Shown in pieces: positions 54,226 through 63,245 of a stretch of DNA of 64,000 bases (positions are counted from its first letter, which is position 1; each line of letters opens with the position of its first letter). The DNA is taken from positions 2,790,001-2,854,000 of the forward strand of contig NZ_CP071463.1 in NCBI RefSeq assembly GCF_017352095.1, read 5' to 3'. The stretch comes from Natrinema longum (lineage in GTDB: Archaea > Halobacteriota > Halobacteria > Halobacteriales > Natrialbaceae). The translations under genes and the position numbers were made by a program. A model generated the notes under the pieces. It had not been told where the DNA came from and did not search any database. It saw only the letters and a list, made by a program, of their open reading frames with translations.

Positions 54226-55149
54226 ATGACACGAGACCAAATGACCGACCCGGACAGCCGTACCGATACCCAAGCGACCGACGGGGGGCGGGAGAGCCTC
54301 GCGAACAACGACCTCGAGGGGTCCACTCCGACGACCGAGCCCCTCGTCGATTCGTCGATCGACGTCGACGATAGTACGGGTCCGTCCGGGAGCGAGGGCC
54401 GGACCGTGATCGAATCCCGAGATCTCGACGTCTACTACGACGACGTCCAAGCGCTCCAGTCGGTCGATATCGAGATTCCGGCCGAACAGGTCACCGCGAT
54501 CATCGGTCCTTCGGGCTGTGGGAAGTCGACGTTCCTCCGCTGTATCAACCGGATGAACGACCTCGTCGACGCCGCACGCGTCGACGGCGAGTTGCGCTTC
54601 GAGGGGAAGAACGTCTACGACGACGACGTCGATCCGGTCGTTCTCCGACGCAAGATCGGGATGGTGTTCCAGGCTCCGAATCCGTTCCCGAAGAGCATCT
54701 ACGACAACGTCACCTACGGACTGGACGTCCAGGGCGTCGACGGCGATTACGACGAGATCGTCGAGGACGCTCTTCGACGGGCCGCACTCTGGGACGAAGT
54801 GAAAGACCAACTCGACTCGAGCGGGCTGGATCTCTCCGGCGGGCAGCAACAGCGGCTCTGTATCGCGCGGGCGATCGCGCCGGACCCGGACGTAATCTTG
54901 ATGGACGAGCCCGCGTCCGCACTCGACCCGGTCGCGACCTCGAAGATCGAGGACCTGATCGAGGATCTCGCCGAGGAGTACACGGTTGTCATCGTCACGC
55001 ACAACATGCAACAGGCCGCTCGCATTTCGGACAAGACTGCGGTCTTCCTCACCGGCGGCGAACTCGTCGAGTTCGACGACACGGACAAGATCTTCGAGAA
55101 CCCCGAACACGACCGCGTCGAGGACTACATCACCGGCAAGTTCGGATAG
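54226..55149 (+). CDS. pstB: Phosphate ABC ATPase PstB, operon 2
   Basis: A 307-residue ATPase, closely similar to PstB of operon 1 outside the N-terminal tail. Walker [10 protein letters not shown], signature LSGGQQQR, Walker [14 protein letters not shown], end YITGKFG. It follows pstA by three bases. The first ~60 residues are an acidic low-complexity tail. An internal ATG at residue 6 is an alternative start. Confidence 0.96.
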   Translation: MTRDQMTDPDSRTDTQATDGGRESLANNDLEGSTPTTEPLVDSSIDVDDSTGPSGSEGRTVIESRDLDVYYDDVQALQSVDIEIPAEQVTAIIGPSGCGKSTFLRCINRMNDLVDAARVDGELRFEGKNVYDDDVDPVVLRRKIGMVFQAPNPFPKSIYDNVTYGLDVQGVDGDYDEIVEDALRRAALWDEVKDQLDSSGLDLSGGQQQRLCIARAIAPDPDVILMDEPASALDPVATSKIEDLIEDLAEEYTVVIVTHNMQQAARISDKTAVFLTGGELVEFDDTDKIFENPEHDRVEDYITGKFG

Positions 55150-55280
55150 CGCCATCGTCGCGCGCTGTTCGGTCGCCGTTTCCGTTCGACCTACCCGTTT
55201 CTGTCACCGTGTGTCTCTCAGGCAGTTCCAACCAGTCCAAAGGGACCGTCTGAACTGGGAATGAGTCTTTCGTACTGACC

Positions 55281-55811
55281 ATGCTACTTATCCTCCGAGA
55301 TGGTGTGGTTTCGGAAACGATGGTCGCCACCGGGGTACACGTCCTGCTCGGGATGGCACTGGTGACGGTGATCGGTCGGTCCAGGCGGGCCGAACCGTAC
55401 CTCGTCGCGGCACTCGCCGCCGCCCTCCCCGACATCGATACGTTCGTCTTTCGCCCGCTAGTGGAGTTCGGCCACGTCGGGGGAGTGCTCTGGAGTCACC
55501 GCGCGCTTACGCATTCGCTCCTCGCCGGGATCCTCGTAATCGCCCTCTGTTCCGCTGTTGGCCCCTGGTGGGCCGCTGCCATCGGGTTCGGCTCTCACGT
55601 CGCGACGGATCTCCTGAGCGGCGGCGTTCGACTGCTCGCTCCCGTCGACACCACGGTGTACGGACTGTCCATCGATTGGCTGCTACTGAACGCCCTCACG
55701 TCGATCCTCGCAGTAACTGTGATTCTCGGCGGACTGATCGGTATGAAATCGGACCCCCGGTCTCGAGTCGCACCCCACACTCCGGATTCGGTCGTCGAGT
55801 GGCTCCGGTGA
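55281..55811 (+). CDS. DUF457-type membrane-bound metal-dependent hydrolase
   Basis: A 176-residue membrane protein with about 5 helices. LPDIDTFVFRPL and SHRALTHSLLAG give the Asp and His pattern of the YdjM/LexA-binding metal-dependent hydrolase family (DUF457); the second His set is FGSHVATDLL. Function not settled. A start at ATG 55320 would remove 13 residues and also fits the family. It sits between pstB and phoU but with its own spacing. Confidence 0.8.
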   Translation: MLLILRDGVVSETMVATGVHVLLGMALVTVIGRSRRAEPYLVAALAAALPDIDTFVFRPLVEFGHVGGVLWSHRALTHSLLAGILVIALCSAVGPWWAAAIGFGSHVATDLLSGGVRLLAPVDTTVYGLSIDWLLLNALTSILAVTVILGGLIGMKSDPRSRVAPHTPDSVVEWLR

Positions 55812-55867
55812 CAGCCGCCGTGTCGCAACGTCGTGAGTCCCTCCTCCGATCGGTGCGACGAGCACAA

Positions 55868-55876
55868 ACTATATCC
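55868..55876 (+). promoter_or_regulatory. TATA box of the second phoU
   Basis: ACTATATCC is centred 28 bases before the ATG at 55900, so this phoU can be transcribed without the rest of the pst operon as a leaderless mRNA. Confidence 0.55.
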
Positions 55877-55899
55877 TTGCCCGCAAAGGTGGCTGCAAT

Positions 55900-56571
55900 A
55901 TGGCCAGACAATCCTATCAGGACAAGCTCACGGAACTCCGTGAGGACGTCCTCTACATGAGCGAAGTCGTCATGGAGCGACTTCGCATGGGACTGGACGC
56001 GTTAGAACAGAAAGACGAGGACCTCGCTCGCGAAGTGATCGAAGGTGACGGCGAGATCAACCGGATGTATCTCGACCTCGAGCAGGACTGTATCGACTTG
56101 CTCGCACTTCAGCAGCCGGTCGCGAGCGATCTGCGATTCATCGCGGCCTCGTTCAAGATCATCACCGACTTGGAGCGAATCGCCGACCTCGCGACCAACC
56201 TCGGCGAGTACACGATGGACGCCGAACGGGACCTGTTCCCCGACGTCGACGTCCAGGAGATGGGGGAACTGACCCTCGAGATGCTCGAGGACGCGATGAT
56301 CGCCTACGACACCGAGGACACGGACGCCTGCCGTGAACTGGCCGGCCGCGACGACGACCTCGACCAGTTCGCCGAGCGGGCCAGCGAGATCGTCGTCCGG
56401 GATCTCATCGAGCGGGAACTCGAGTCGGCCGACGAGGTCGAACAGATCCTGCAGGACGTCTCACGGCTCCTGTTGACGATCCGTGACCTCGAGCGGGTCG
56501 GCGATCATACGGTGAACATCGCTGCGCGGACGCTGTACATGGTCGAAAACGACGACGAACTCATCTACTGA
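55900..56571 (+). CDS. phoU: PhoU regulator, operon 2
   Basis: A 223-residue PhoU with LLALQQPVASDLRFIAASFKIITDLERIADLATNLGEYT and TIRDLERVGDHTVNIAARTLYM. It is the best conserved of the three PhoU-type proteins here. It has its own promoter. Together with the PhoU of operon 1 and the AbrB-PhoU it gives three PhoU-type proteins around two transporters. Confidence 0.92.
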   Translation: MARQSYQDKLTELREDVLYMSEVVMERLRMGLDALEQKDEDLAREVIEGDGEINRMYLDLEQDCIDLLALQQPVASDLRFIAASFKIITDLERIADLATNLGEYTMDAERDLFPDVDVQEMGELTLEMLEDAMIAYDTEDTDACRELAGRDDDLDQFAERASEIVVRDLIERELESADEVEQILQDVSRLLLTIRDLERVGDHTVNIAARTLYMVENDDELIY

Positions 56572-56592
56572 CCGCCCCGCTCGGGAACCAAG

Positions 56593-57213
56593 TTACGCGG
56601 ACTCGTTGTCCGTTTCGTTGCTCTCGGACTCGTTGTCCTCCGTTTCGTTGCCCGCCGTCTCGTTCCCCGTCGACTCGTTGTCGGCTCCGCCGTTACCGCC
56701 GCCTTCGACCTCGAGCGTGCCACGCATCTGGGTTGCGTGGGGGCGACAGACGTATTCGGCCATCTCGGAACTCGCGGTGAATTCGAGTATCTGATCGTCG
56801 GGTTCCTCGTCCGAGACCTGCTCGGTCGAGAGGTCGCCGACGACGCTGTCGTCGCTGTCGACGATCTCGATGTTGTGTGGCTGGCCGTTCCCCTCGGTCC
56901 AGCCGATCGTGTAATCTTCACCCTCCGTGAGGACGATCGTCGGGTTCTCTGCGCCCTCGATAGCGGACGGTTCGAGCCCCTCCCAGTGGGAGGTCTGGGC
57001 GCTGAACATGATCTCGTCGCCGGGTTCGGCCTCGTACTGGTCGCTTCCGCCGCCGTTTCCGTTTCCGTTTCCGTTACCGTTTCCGTTTCCGCCGTTACCG
57101 TTACCGCCGTTTCCGCCACCGCCGCCACCACAGCCCGCAATCACTGCCATCGATGCCGCGCCACCTGTCAACTGAAGTACTCTCCGTCGGGATAACCGAT
57201 CATCTCGTGCCAT
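56593..57213 (-). CDS. Cupredoxin (halocyanin-like) Tat lipoprotein with sequon-rich tail
   Basis: A 206-residue protein. Twin-arginine signal SRRRVLQLTGGAASMAVIAGC with a lipobox; a Gly/Asn linker (about 29-57); a cupredoxin domain to about residue 165 with copper ligands His in GQPHNIEI and Cys, His, Met in VCRPHATQM. The last 35 residues are repeats of NES/NET, which form six N-glycosylation sequons. It should carry electrons at the outer face of the membrane. Start ATG 57213 or GTG 57216. Confidence 0.9.
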   Translation of the reverse strand: MARDDRLSRRRVLQLTGGAASMAVIAGCGGGGGGNGGNGNGGNGNGNGNGNGNGGGSDQYEAEPGDEIMFSAQTSHWEGLEPSAIEGAENPTIVLTEGEDYTIGWTEGNGQPHNIEIVDSDDSVVGDLSTEQVSDEEPDDQILEFTASSEMAEYVCRPHATQMRGTLEVEGGGNGGADNESTGNETAGNETEDNESESNETDNESA

Positions 57214-57342
57214 CACCTTCCATTTGTGACCAACGAGGATAGTCGAACACCCGTCGACTGCGTGGGACTCAAGTATGCGCCGGTTTGCACGAAATTCGTC
57301 GCGAGTTTCGAGTCAGCCGACCTGATCGGTGCGCCGGGCGTC

Positions 57343-57747
57343 TCAGCCCGACGGTTTCGTTCGCCGGCCACGCTCGGGAACGCGGGTCATCAACTGGGCC
57401 GTATCGACGATGTTTCGCGTCTCGAGCAGCAGTTCCGCCGCCTCCCGGACCGTAAACGCCGCCTCGAGTTCGACGCCGTGACAGCGCGTGTAACACTCGA
57501 GCCAGCGGTTCATCGCGGTCTCGAGAGCGGTGAACTCGGCCTCGGCAAACGGTACCAGCCGACCACCGGTGCGTGCCTCGACGTAGAGCCAGATTGCCCG
57601 TCCCGCACCGTCTCGGAGGTACGCGTCGGCGTCACGGGGGGCTGTGTGGTCGTTCGACGCCGTCGGCGAACGGTCGTCGTCGAACGCCGCCCGCTCGCGC
57701 TCGGCCCGTCGTGCGAGCGCGGCGATCCGCGGTCCGTACCGACTCAT
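57343..57747 (-). CDS. Conserved hypothetical protein (134 aa)
   Basis: A 134-residue basic-to-neutral protein with helices (MSRYGPRIAALARRAERERAAF... FTALETAMNRWLECYTRCHGVELEAAFTVREAAELLLETRNIVDTAQLMTRVP). No family recognised. The ATG at 57747 lies inside repeat copy B; a longer frame to 57807 would continue through the repeat and is unlikely. It is therefore a gene whose start is supplied by the repeat. Confidence 0.65.
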   Translation of the reverse strand: MSRYGPRIAALARRAERERAAFDDDRSPTASNDHTAPRDADAYLRDGAGRAIWLYVEARTGGRLVPFAEAEFTALETAMNRWLECYTRCHGVELEAAFTVREAAELLLETRNIVDTAQLMTRVPERGRRTKPSG

Positions 57748-57830
57748 ACGGTTTGCTGTCCCGATGTCCCGGTGGGACCGCAGGGCGGTCGGCGGTCCCA
57801 CCGGCACTGACGGACAGGAGATCGTATCAT
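57742..57830 (-). repeat. Dispersed palindromic repeat, copy B
   Basis: On the minus strand it begins ATGATACGATCTCCTGT and ends ACAGCAAACCGTATGAGT. The centre includes GTGGGACCG...CGGTCCCAC. Thirty bases match copy A exactly. It fills the space between the fixC stop and the small hypothetical gene, and its right end provides the ATG of that gene. Confidence 0.88.
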
Positions 57831-57831
57831 A

Positions 57832-59514
57832 CTATCCCTCCCTGTATTCGACGCCCTTGCCACCGCGGGGGTGTTCCCACTCGGTGTCGGCGACGACCGC
57901 ACAGGTCCCACACTCGACGCAGGGCTGGGTGTCGAGGCTGACGAGCGTCTCTTCGGTGCCGTTGGTCCTGACCGACTCCGAGCGGTAGCAGCCGCCGCCG
58001 AAGTCCTCGGCGCTGACCGGACAGGTGGTGACTGCCGCGCCGCTGGCCTCGAACGACTGATCCAACAGCTCGATGTGGGGGTTGCCCACGTCGGTGTCGT
58101 AGGTCAGTTCGCCGATGCGCTCCTCGAGGCTCGGCGGCTCAATGTCGTTCTCCCAGTGGATCGTTTTGCCGTGTTCCTCGGCGATCAGCGTCGGCAGGGA
58201 AACGTAGCCGGTCTTCGTATCGGGGAGCATCGACACCAGGAACGGCGAGTTGTACGCCCGCTTCAGCAGGCGATCCGCGATCAGATTCCCGACCGCGAGC
58301 GAGCCGACCGGCGACTCGAGGACCCGCTCGACAGCGTTCGTCACGGCGTCGTGCTCGCCGACCGTTCGGGAGAGTTCGTATCGCCGGGGTCGGAGTTTGT
58401 CCATCGTCCCCGAGTCCTCGAGCATCTTGGCGTACCGGCGGCCGGCGGCTTCGGGGTCCGCATTCCCCCGAGTGACGGCGAACGCATCGGCCGCGAGCGC
58501 GCCGGCGGTGACGGCGTGGTTCATGCCCTTGATGATCGGTCCCTGGGCCTGCATCTGACCGGCGGCGTCGCCGACGAGCACGAGTCGGTCACGATAGGGC
58601 TCGCGGTGGGCGACCTTCTTCGAGTCGGGGACGAGCTTCGCCGCGTACTCCCGTTCGTGGTACTCGTTTTTGAACCAGCCCGCGAGCAGCGGGTGGGTCA
58701 GCAAGGCATCGAGCAGTTCGTGTGGCTCGGCTTCCTGCTCGACGAGACTATCGAGGTGGAAGACGGTCCCGATCGAGAGCGACTCCTCGTTGGTATACAG
58801 GAAGCCGCCTCCACGGACGTCCTCGAAGAGATCCCCCGAGAACAGGTGGGCGACGCCCTCGTCGGACTCGAGGTCGAACCGGTCGTCGATCGCGTCGGGG
58901 TCCATGTCCACGACGGCCTTGACGCCCTGGAACCACTCCTCGGGCTCCTCCCAGTCCATCAACCCGGCCGCACGTGCGAGTTCCGAGTTGACCCCGTCGG
59001 CCGCGACGATCAGATCCGCTTCGATCGGATCGAGTTCGTCGCAGGTGACGCCGACGATCTCGCCGTTTTCCTCGAGCAGCCCGTTGACCCGAACGTTCGT
59101 CAACACGCCGCCACCGGTCTCGCTCGTCTTCTCGTGGACCCGCCGCTCGAGCCAGGAGTCCATCTCCCGGCGGAGCACGGCGTCACACCAGTCCGTATCG
59201 TGCTCGTGGAGATCGGTCAGGTCGTAGGTCTTGACCGTGTTTCCGGCGACGTTGTGGATGTAGTAGTCCGTGACGGGTCGTTCGGCGGCCGCCTCGCGGA
59301 AGCCGTCGAAGAGATCGTCGATCGCGTAGGGTGCCGAGTCCTCGGCGTAGATCAGTCCGCCGGAGACGTTCTTCGAGCCCGCTTCCGTCCCGCGCTCGAG
59401 GACGAGCGTCTCGACGCCGTGGTCGGCCAGCCGCGCGGCCGCCGCGGCCCCGCCGGGACCACAGCCCACGACGACCGCCTCGTAGTGTTCGTAGTCGTCG
59501 GTCGCGGCGGCCAT
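57832..59514 (-). CDS. fixC: FixC-type flavoprotein with fused FixX-like iron-sulfur domain
   Basis: A 560-residue electron transfer flavoprotein-quinone oxidoreductase-like protein. FAD motif VVVGCGPGGAAAAARLADHG; middle GDAAGQMQAQGPIIKGMNHA. From about residue 450 it continues into a FixX-like ferredoxin domain with TTCPVSAED and QPCVECGTCAVVADTEWEHPRGGKGVEY; four Cys (one, then C-x2-C-x2-C) can bind a 4Fe-4S cluster. It takes electrons from FixAB to the quinone pool. The ATG overlaps the fixB stop (TGATG). Third in fixA-fixB-fixC. Confidence 0.93.
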   Translation of the reverse strand: MAAATDDYEHYEAVVVGCGPGGAAAAARLADHGVETLVLERGTEAGSKNVSGGLIYAEDSAPYAIDDLFDGFREAAAERPVTDYYIHNVAGNTVKTYDLTDLHEHDTDWCDAVLRREMDSWLERRVHEKTSETGGGVLTNVRVNGLLEENGEIVGVTCDELDPIEADLIVAADGVNSELARAAGLMDWEEPEEWFQGVKAVVDMDPDAIDDRFDLESDEGVAHLFSGDLFEDVRGGGFLYTNEESLSIGTVFHLDSLVEQEAEPHELLDALLTHPLLAGWFKNEYHEREYAAKLVPDSKKVAHREPYRDRLVLVGDAAGQMQAQGPIIKGMNHAVTAGALAADAFAVTRGNADPEAAGRRYAKMLEDSGTMDKLRPRRYELSRTVGEHDAVTNAVERVLESPVGSLAVGNLIADRLLKRAYNSPFLVSMLPDTKTGYVSLPTLIAEEHGKTIHWENDIEPPSLEERIGELTYDTDVGNPHIELLDQSFEASGAAVTTCPVSAEDFGGGCYRSESVRTNGTEETLVSLDTQPCVECGTCAVVADTEWEHPRGGKGVEYREG

Positions 59515-61115
59515 CACTCGTCACCTCCGTCGGCGACGGCCTCCGGCTCGAGATCCGTCTCACCCGCTTTGACGGCCGCCGTCAGACGCGGCAGGACCTC
59601 GAAGAGATCCCCCTCGATGAAGTAATCGCTGAAGTCCCTGATGCGGGCGTCGGTATCGGTGTTGATCGCGACGACCGTGTCGGACTCGTCCATGCCGACC
59701 TTGTGCTGGACGGCACCCGAAACGCCCGCCGCGATGTAGACGTCGGGCGCGACGACCTGTCCGGTCTCGCCGATCTGGCGTTCCTCCTTGGAGTACGCCT
59801 CGACGTGGCCCTCGAACTGGTAGGAGGAGGTGACGATCCCTCGCGTAATGCCGAGTTCGGCGTCGTCGAACGCCTCTACGAGATCGAGACCCAGCTCCAT
59901 TCCATCGGTCGGCGCGTCGGCGATTCCGCGACCGAGACAGACGATCACGTCGTGGCCGGTGAGATCGATCCCGGCCTCGAGTCGGTCGTACTCGGTGATC
60001 GCGACCCGGAACCAGTCGTCCTCGAGATCCATATCGTGTTCGACGACCAGCCCGTCCCGATCGTGGTCCGGCTCGAGCGGATCGAAGCTGCCGGGGATGA
60101 CCGAACACCCCTGCGGGTGGAAGTCCCGATCCGGATTATCGAGACAGAGGATCGTCGAGTACTCAAAGCCCGAGAAGTCCGGCCGCTTCATGTGCAGGAC
60201 CTTCTCGACGGTCTTCTTGACGCCGGGCTCGCCGGTCTTGACCGGGTTTGAGATCTCGTTGTCCTCGATGAACAGGTCCGAACAGTCCGAGGCTAACCCG
60301 GAGTCGAGTTCGGCCTGGACCTTCGCCGAGAGGTCCCGCCCGTTGTTCGTCGCCGGGAACAGGATGTAGCGTGGCTCGTCGTAGTCCCGCCAGTCGGTGC
60401 TCTCGACGGTTCCCTGCCCCCGAGCCATGTGGGCCGCGATCTCGGTGTAAGGCTTGTGCAGGAACCGCTCGAGGCGCTCGTCGTCGTGATAGACGGCGAC
60501 GTCGGCCCCGTAGGCGATACACTCCTCGGCGAGGCCCTCGCAGTCGTCGCCCATCAGGAAGGCGACGACGTCCTCCTCGTCGCCGTAGTCCTCCTCGAAC
60601 CCGTCCATCAGCTCCCGGGCCTTGCCGAGCATCTCCGTCGACACGTCGAGCAACTCCCCGCCCTGGGTCTCACAGAAGACCCACATGTCCGCGTAGTCGC
60701 CGTCCTCGAGCGCTCGAACGTGTTTCTTGTCCCGAGTCGGATGGGTGAGCCCGTCGTCCGCTTCGTCCTCGGCGTCCGTCTTCGCTTTTTCGTCCTCCGT
60801 GTCGTCGGATTCCGTCTCCGAGTCGTCGATCTCGTCCTCGTCGAGGTCCTCGCCATCCGCGTCCTCGCCGACGTCTTCGCTCGTCTCCTCGTACTCGCCT
60901 TCCGTCTCCGTTCCCTCCTCGTCGCCGTCGCTCTCGCCGGCCGCGTCGGCACCGACCGCCTCGAGCCGCCGGTGGACCGCCTCTCGGGCCGTCGCCCGAT
61001 CCTGGCCGGCCCGCTCGGCCTCGAGGATCGCCCCCAGTTCGTCTTCGTCGTCGATCGTTTCGAGTTCCTCGGCCAGTTCTTCGACCGTGTGATCGTCCGG
61101 ATCTAGTGCTGTCAT
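59514..61115 (-). CDS. fixB: Electron transfer flavoprotein alpha subunit with acidic N-terminal extension
   Basis: A 533-residue protein. Residues about 140-525 are the ETF alpha subunit (GDYADMWVFCETQGGELLDVS to VGMDESDTVVAINTDTDARIRDFSDYFIEGD, the FAD-binding motif). The first 135 residues are an N-terminal helical domain (VEELAEELETIDDEDELGAILEAERAGQDRATAREAVHRRLE) plus an extremely acidic linker. ATG at 61115 lies one base after the fixA stop; GTG at 61124 is also possible. It carries the FAD of the ETF heterodimer. Confidence 0.93.
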   Translation of the reverse strand: MTALDPDDHTVEELAEELETIDDEDELGAILEAERAGQDRATAREAVHRRLEAVGADAAGESDGDEEGTETEGEYEETSEDVGEDADGEDLDEDEIDDSETESDDTEDEKAKTDAEDEADDGLTHPTRDKKHVRALEDGDYADMWVFCETQGGELLDVSTEMLGKARELMDGFEEDYGDEEDVVAFLMGDDCEGLAEECIAYGADVAVYHDDERLERFLHKPYTEIAAHMARGQGTVESTDWRDYDEPRYILFPATNNGRDLSAKVQAELDSGLASDCSDLFIEDNEISNPVKTGEPGVKKTVEKVLHMKRPDFSGFEYSTILCLDNPDRDFHPQGCSVIPGSFDPLEPDHDRDGLVVEHDMDLEDDWFRVAITEYDRLEAGIDLTGHDVIVCLGRGIADAPTDGMELGLDLVEAFDDAELGITRGIVTSSYQFEGHVEAYSKEERQIGETGQVVAPDVYIAAGVSGAVQHKVGMDESDTVVAINTDTDARIRDFSDYFIEGDLFEVLPRLTAAVKAGETDLEPEAVADGGDE

Positions 61116-61116
61116 G

Positions 61117-61980
61117 TCAGTCACCTGCTCCCGCGGCGTATGGTTGCATCTCTCCGAGTACCTCGTCCAGTCCGTCGTCGGGCTCGAGCATCGTCGCCTC
61201 CCGTTCGGAGGGCGCTTTGGGGATCGGATCGACCGACGAGACGATCGTGGGCGAGCCGTCGAGCCCGATGTAGTCGGGATCGAGGTTCAGATCGGTGTGG
61301 TCCCACGTCGTCAGATGGTCGTCGTGCTCGGCCGCCCGTTCCTCGGTTTCGGCTCGTAACTCCTTGTGGGTCAGCCGATGGGAGGCCTTCCGATAGGTCG
61401 GTTCGAACTCGGGATCGGTGACGACGAAACAGGGCAAGGGTGCTTCGACCGTCTCGATCTCGTCGACGTCTCCCTCGACGAGCCGTTTCGCCCGCAGCGT
61501 TCGCTCGTCGGGGTCGATATCGAGCGCGATGACGTGGGTGACGATCGGCCAGTCCATCGCCCAGCACGTCTGTGGACCGGTCTGGCCGGTCTCGCCGTCC
61601 GCGGTCTTGAATCCCGCAAAGACGACGTCGATCTCCGCGACCTCCTCCCGGTACTTCTCGAGGCCCGCACTGAGCGTGATCGCCGTCGCCCACGTGTCGG
61701 AGGCAGCTAGCTCCCGGTCTGACAACAGGTAGCTGTCGTCGGTGTACACCGTCTCCATGGCCCCTTGCAACACGTCGGCGTACCCCGGCGGCCCCATGCT
61801 CATCCCGCTGACGTGGCCGCCGTGGCGGACCGTCGTCTGGAGTGCGGCCCGCAGCGCGAACTCGTCGTTCGGGTTCATCACCGTCGGCGTCTTCCCGCGC
61901 TCGAGATGACCGTCCTCGTCGAAGGAGACGGCTCCCTCCGAGAAGTCCGGGACCCCTTTCGTCAGTACGATCGATCGCAT
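61117..61980 (-). CDS. fixA: Electron transfer flavoprotein beta subunit
   Basis: A 287-residue ETF beta subunit (VLTKGVPDFSEGAVSFDEDGHLERGKTP, and the AMP/FAD motif region FKTADGETGQTGPQTCWAMDWPIV). It pairs with FixB. First gene of the operon, ATG at 61980. The 260 bases before it (61981-62240) hold an AT-rich likely promoter and a small palindrome GGTGATTTTCACC near 62058; no gene seen there. Confidence 0.95.
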   Translation of the reverse strand: MRSIVLTKGVPDFSEGAVSFDEDGHLERGKTPTVMNPNDEFALRAALQTTVRHGGHVSGMSMGPPGYADVLQGAMETVYTDDSYLLSDRELAASDTWATAITLSAGLEKYREEVAEIDVVFAGFKTADGETGQTGPQTCWAMDWPIVTHVIALDIDPDERTLRAKRLVEGDVDEIETVEAPLPCFVVTDPEFEPTYRKASHRLTHKELRAETEERAAEHDDHLTTWDHTDLNLDPDYIGLDGSPTIVSSVDPIPKAPSEREATMLEPDDGLDEVLGEMQPYAAGAGD

Positions 61981-62240
61981 GGATCCCTCCGTCGCTGTTG
62001 TGTGTCTGTCGTTAGCATACCCGTCTCACTCTATCGTAATTATCAGTATTAAGAATACGGGTGAAAATCACCGATAGAACGCCACGAATATTCCGAGTAT
62101 CCCTTCCGGACCCCCTCGAGATAAAGATTCACGTCGCGAGACGCCGTCGCTGCGGATACTGTTCCATTCGAGTGACGGACCCCGCCGGCTGGCGCTCGGT
62201 TGTCGGTTCGAATGACACCGGCGTCGGAGGACGGATCGTG

Positions 62241-63098
62241 TTACTCCCGCTCGCGTTCGGTCGTCCCCATCGTAATCTCGCCGTCGGCCCGGATCGTGCC
62301 GTCGATCTCGGCGTCGGGGCCGATCTCGAGGTCGTCACAGGAGACGTCACCGAGGATACGGGCGTCGGGCTCGATGACCACGTCGCCGTCGCGGGTGGTC
62401 ACGTCGCCGTGGATGCGGGTTCCCTCGCCGACGGTGACGTCGCCGCGAGCCCGGAGGCTGCCGAAGACGTTACAATCCGCGCCGACGTCGACCGTTTCGG
62501 CACGAACGTTGCCGTGAAGGCGGCAGTCGTCGCCGATGGTCGCGGGCGTCGAGACGCGCCAGGCGTCGTCGCCGACGGTCGCGTTCCGGGGGATCACGAG
62601 CGGCTCCGCGTCGGGTTCGCCGTCCTCGTCGTCGACGAGTTCGTCGATGAGTCGCTGTGCAGTGTCCTCCTCGCCGATCAACAGGAGATGCTTGAGGTAG
62701 ACGAACAGGAAGACGATCGTCGGCATCGGGTTCCGAATGACGATCCAGCCGTTGGCCTCGAACCCCTCCTCGATCTCGACGTCGTCGCCGATGTCGAGGT
62801 CGCCGGCGACTTTCAGTCGGCCGCCGATGTGGACGCGCTCACCGATGTAGGCGTCCTGGCCGACCAGCACGTTCTCGACGACGTCACACCACATGTCGAG
62901 CCGACAGTCGCCGTCGGCTTCGATCGCGCCGCCGAACTCGGCCGCTTCGCCGGCCAGGACGTTCCGGCCGCGCACGCCGAACTCGACGGTCGAGCGACTC
63001 CCCACGAGGATATCCCCGTCGGTCACGAGGTCTCGTTCCTGGGCTTCCGTTCCGTCGGGAACGACGAGTTCGTCGAGCGGGTCCCTGCTGAAGGCCAC
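62241..63098 (-). CDS. Polymer-forming cytoskeletal (bactofilin-like) protein
   Basis: A 285-residue right-handed beta-helix protein. Repeats of short strands are visible: VRGRNVLAGEAAEFGG, DMWCDVVENVLVGQDAYIGERVHIGG, DLDIGDDVEIEEGFEANG, then RLHGNVRAETVDVGADCNVFGSLRARGDVTVGEGTRIHG. An internal helical insert with the hydrophobic IVFLFVYLKHLLLIG lies at about 122-160. GTG start at 63098 agrees with a TTTATTAG TATA 26-32 bases upstream on the minus strand; TTG at 63110 would add four residues. It may form filaments; no MinD/ParA-like partner lies nearby. Confidence 0.78.
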   Translation of the reverse strand: MAFSRDPLDELVVPDGTEAQERDLVTDGDILVGSRSTVEFGVRGRNVLAGEAAEFGGAIEADGDCRLDMWCDVVENVLVGQDAYIGERVHIGGRLKVAGDLDIGDDVEIEEGFEANGWIVIRNPMPTIVFLFVYLKHLLLIGEEDTAQRLIDELVDDEDGEPDAEPLVIPRNATVGDDAWRVSTPATIGDDCRLHGNVRAETVDVGADCNVFGSLRARGDVTVGEGTRIHGDVTTRDGDVVIEPDARILGDVSCDDLEIGPDAEIDGTIRADGEITMGTTERERE

Positions 63099-63123
63099 AC
63101 TCGCATCCAAAGGGAGTACCGCC

Positions 63124-63130
63124 TAATAAA
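63124..63130 (-). promoter_or_regulatory. TATA box of the bactofilin-like gene
   Basis: TTTATTA on the minus strand, centred about 29 bases before the GTG at 63098: a leaderless GTG start. Confidence 0.55.
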
Positions 63131-63245
63131 CCTCGCGCGTCGTCAGCCGCTCGTCTGACGCCCGTCCGTCCCTCTCGGCTCTGTCTCCCGGTAGCTGTCG
63201 CGGGCAGTCGCCTTGCTTTTAGACCCCCACCCCGTACGAGCGAGC

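Noticed and set aside
57871-59625. 584-codon plus-strand frame opposite fixC
   Set aside because: Antisense shadow of fixC; the fix operon on the minus strand is unmistakable.
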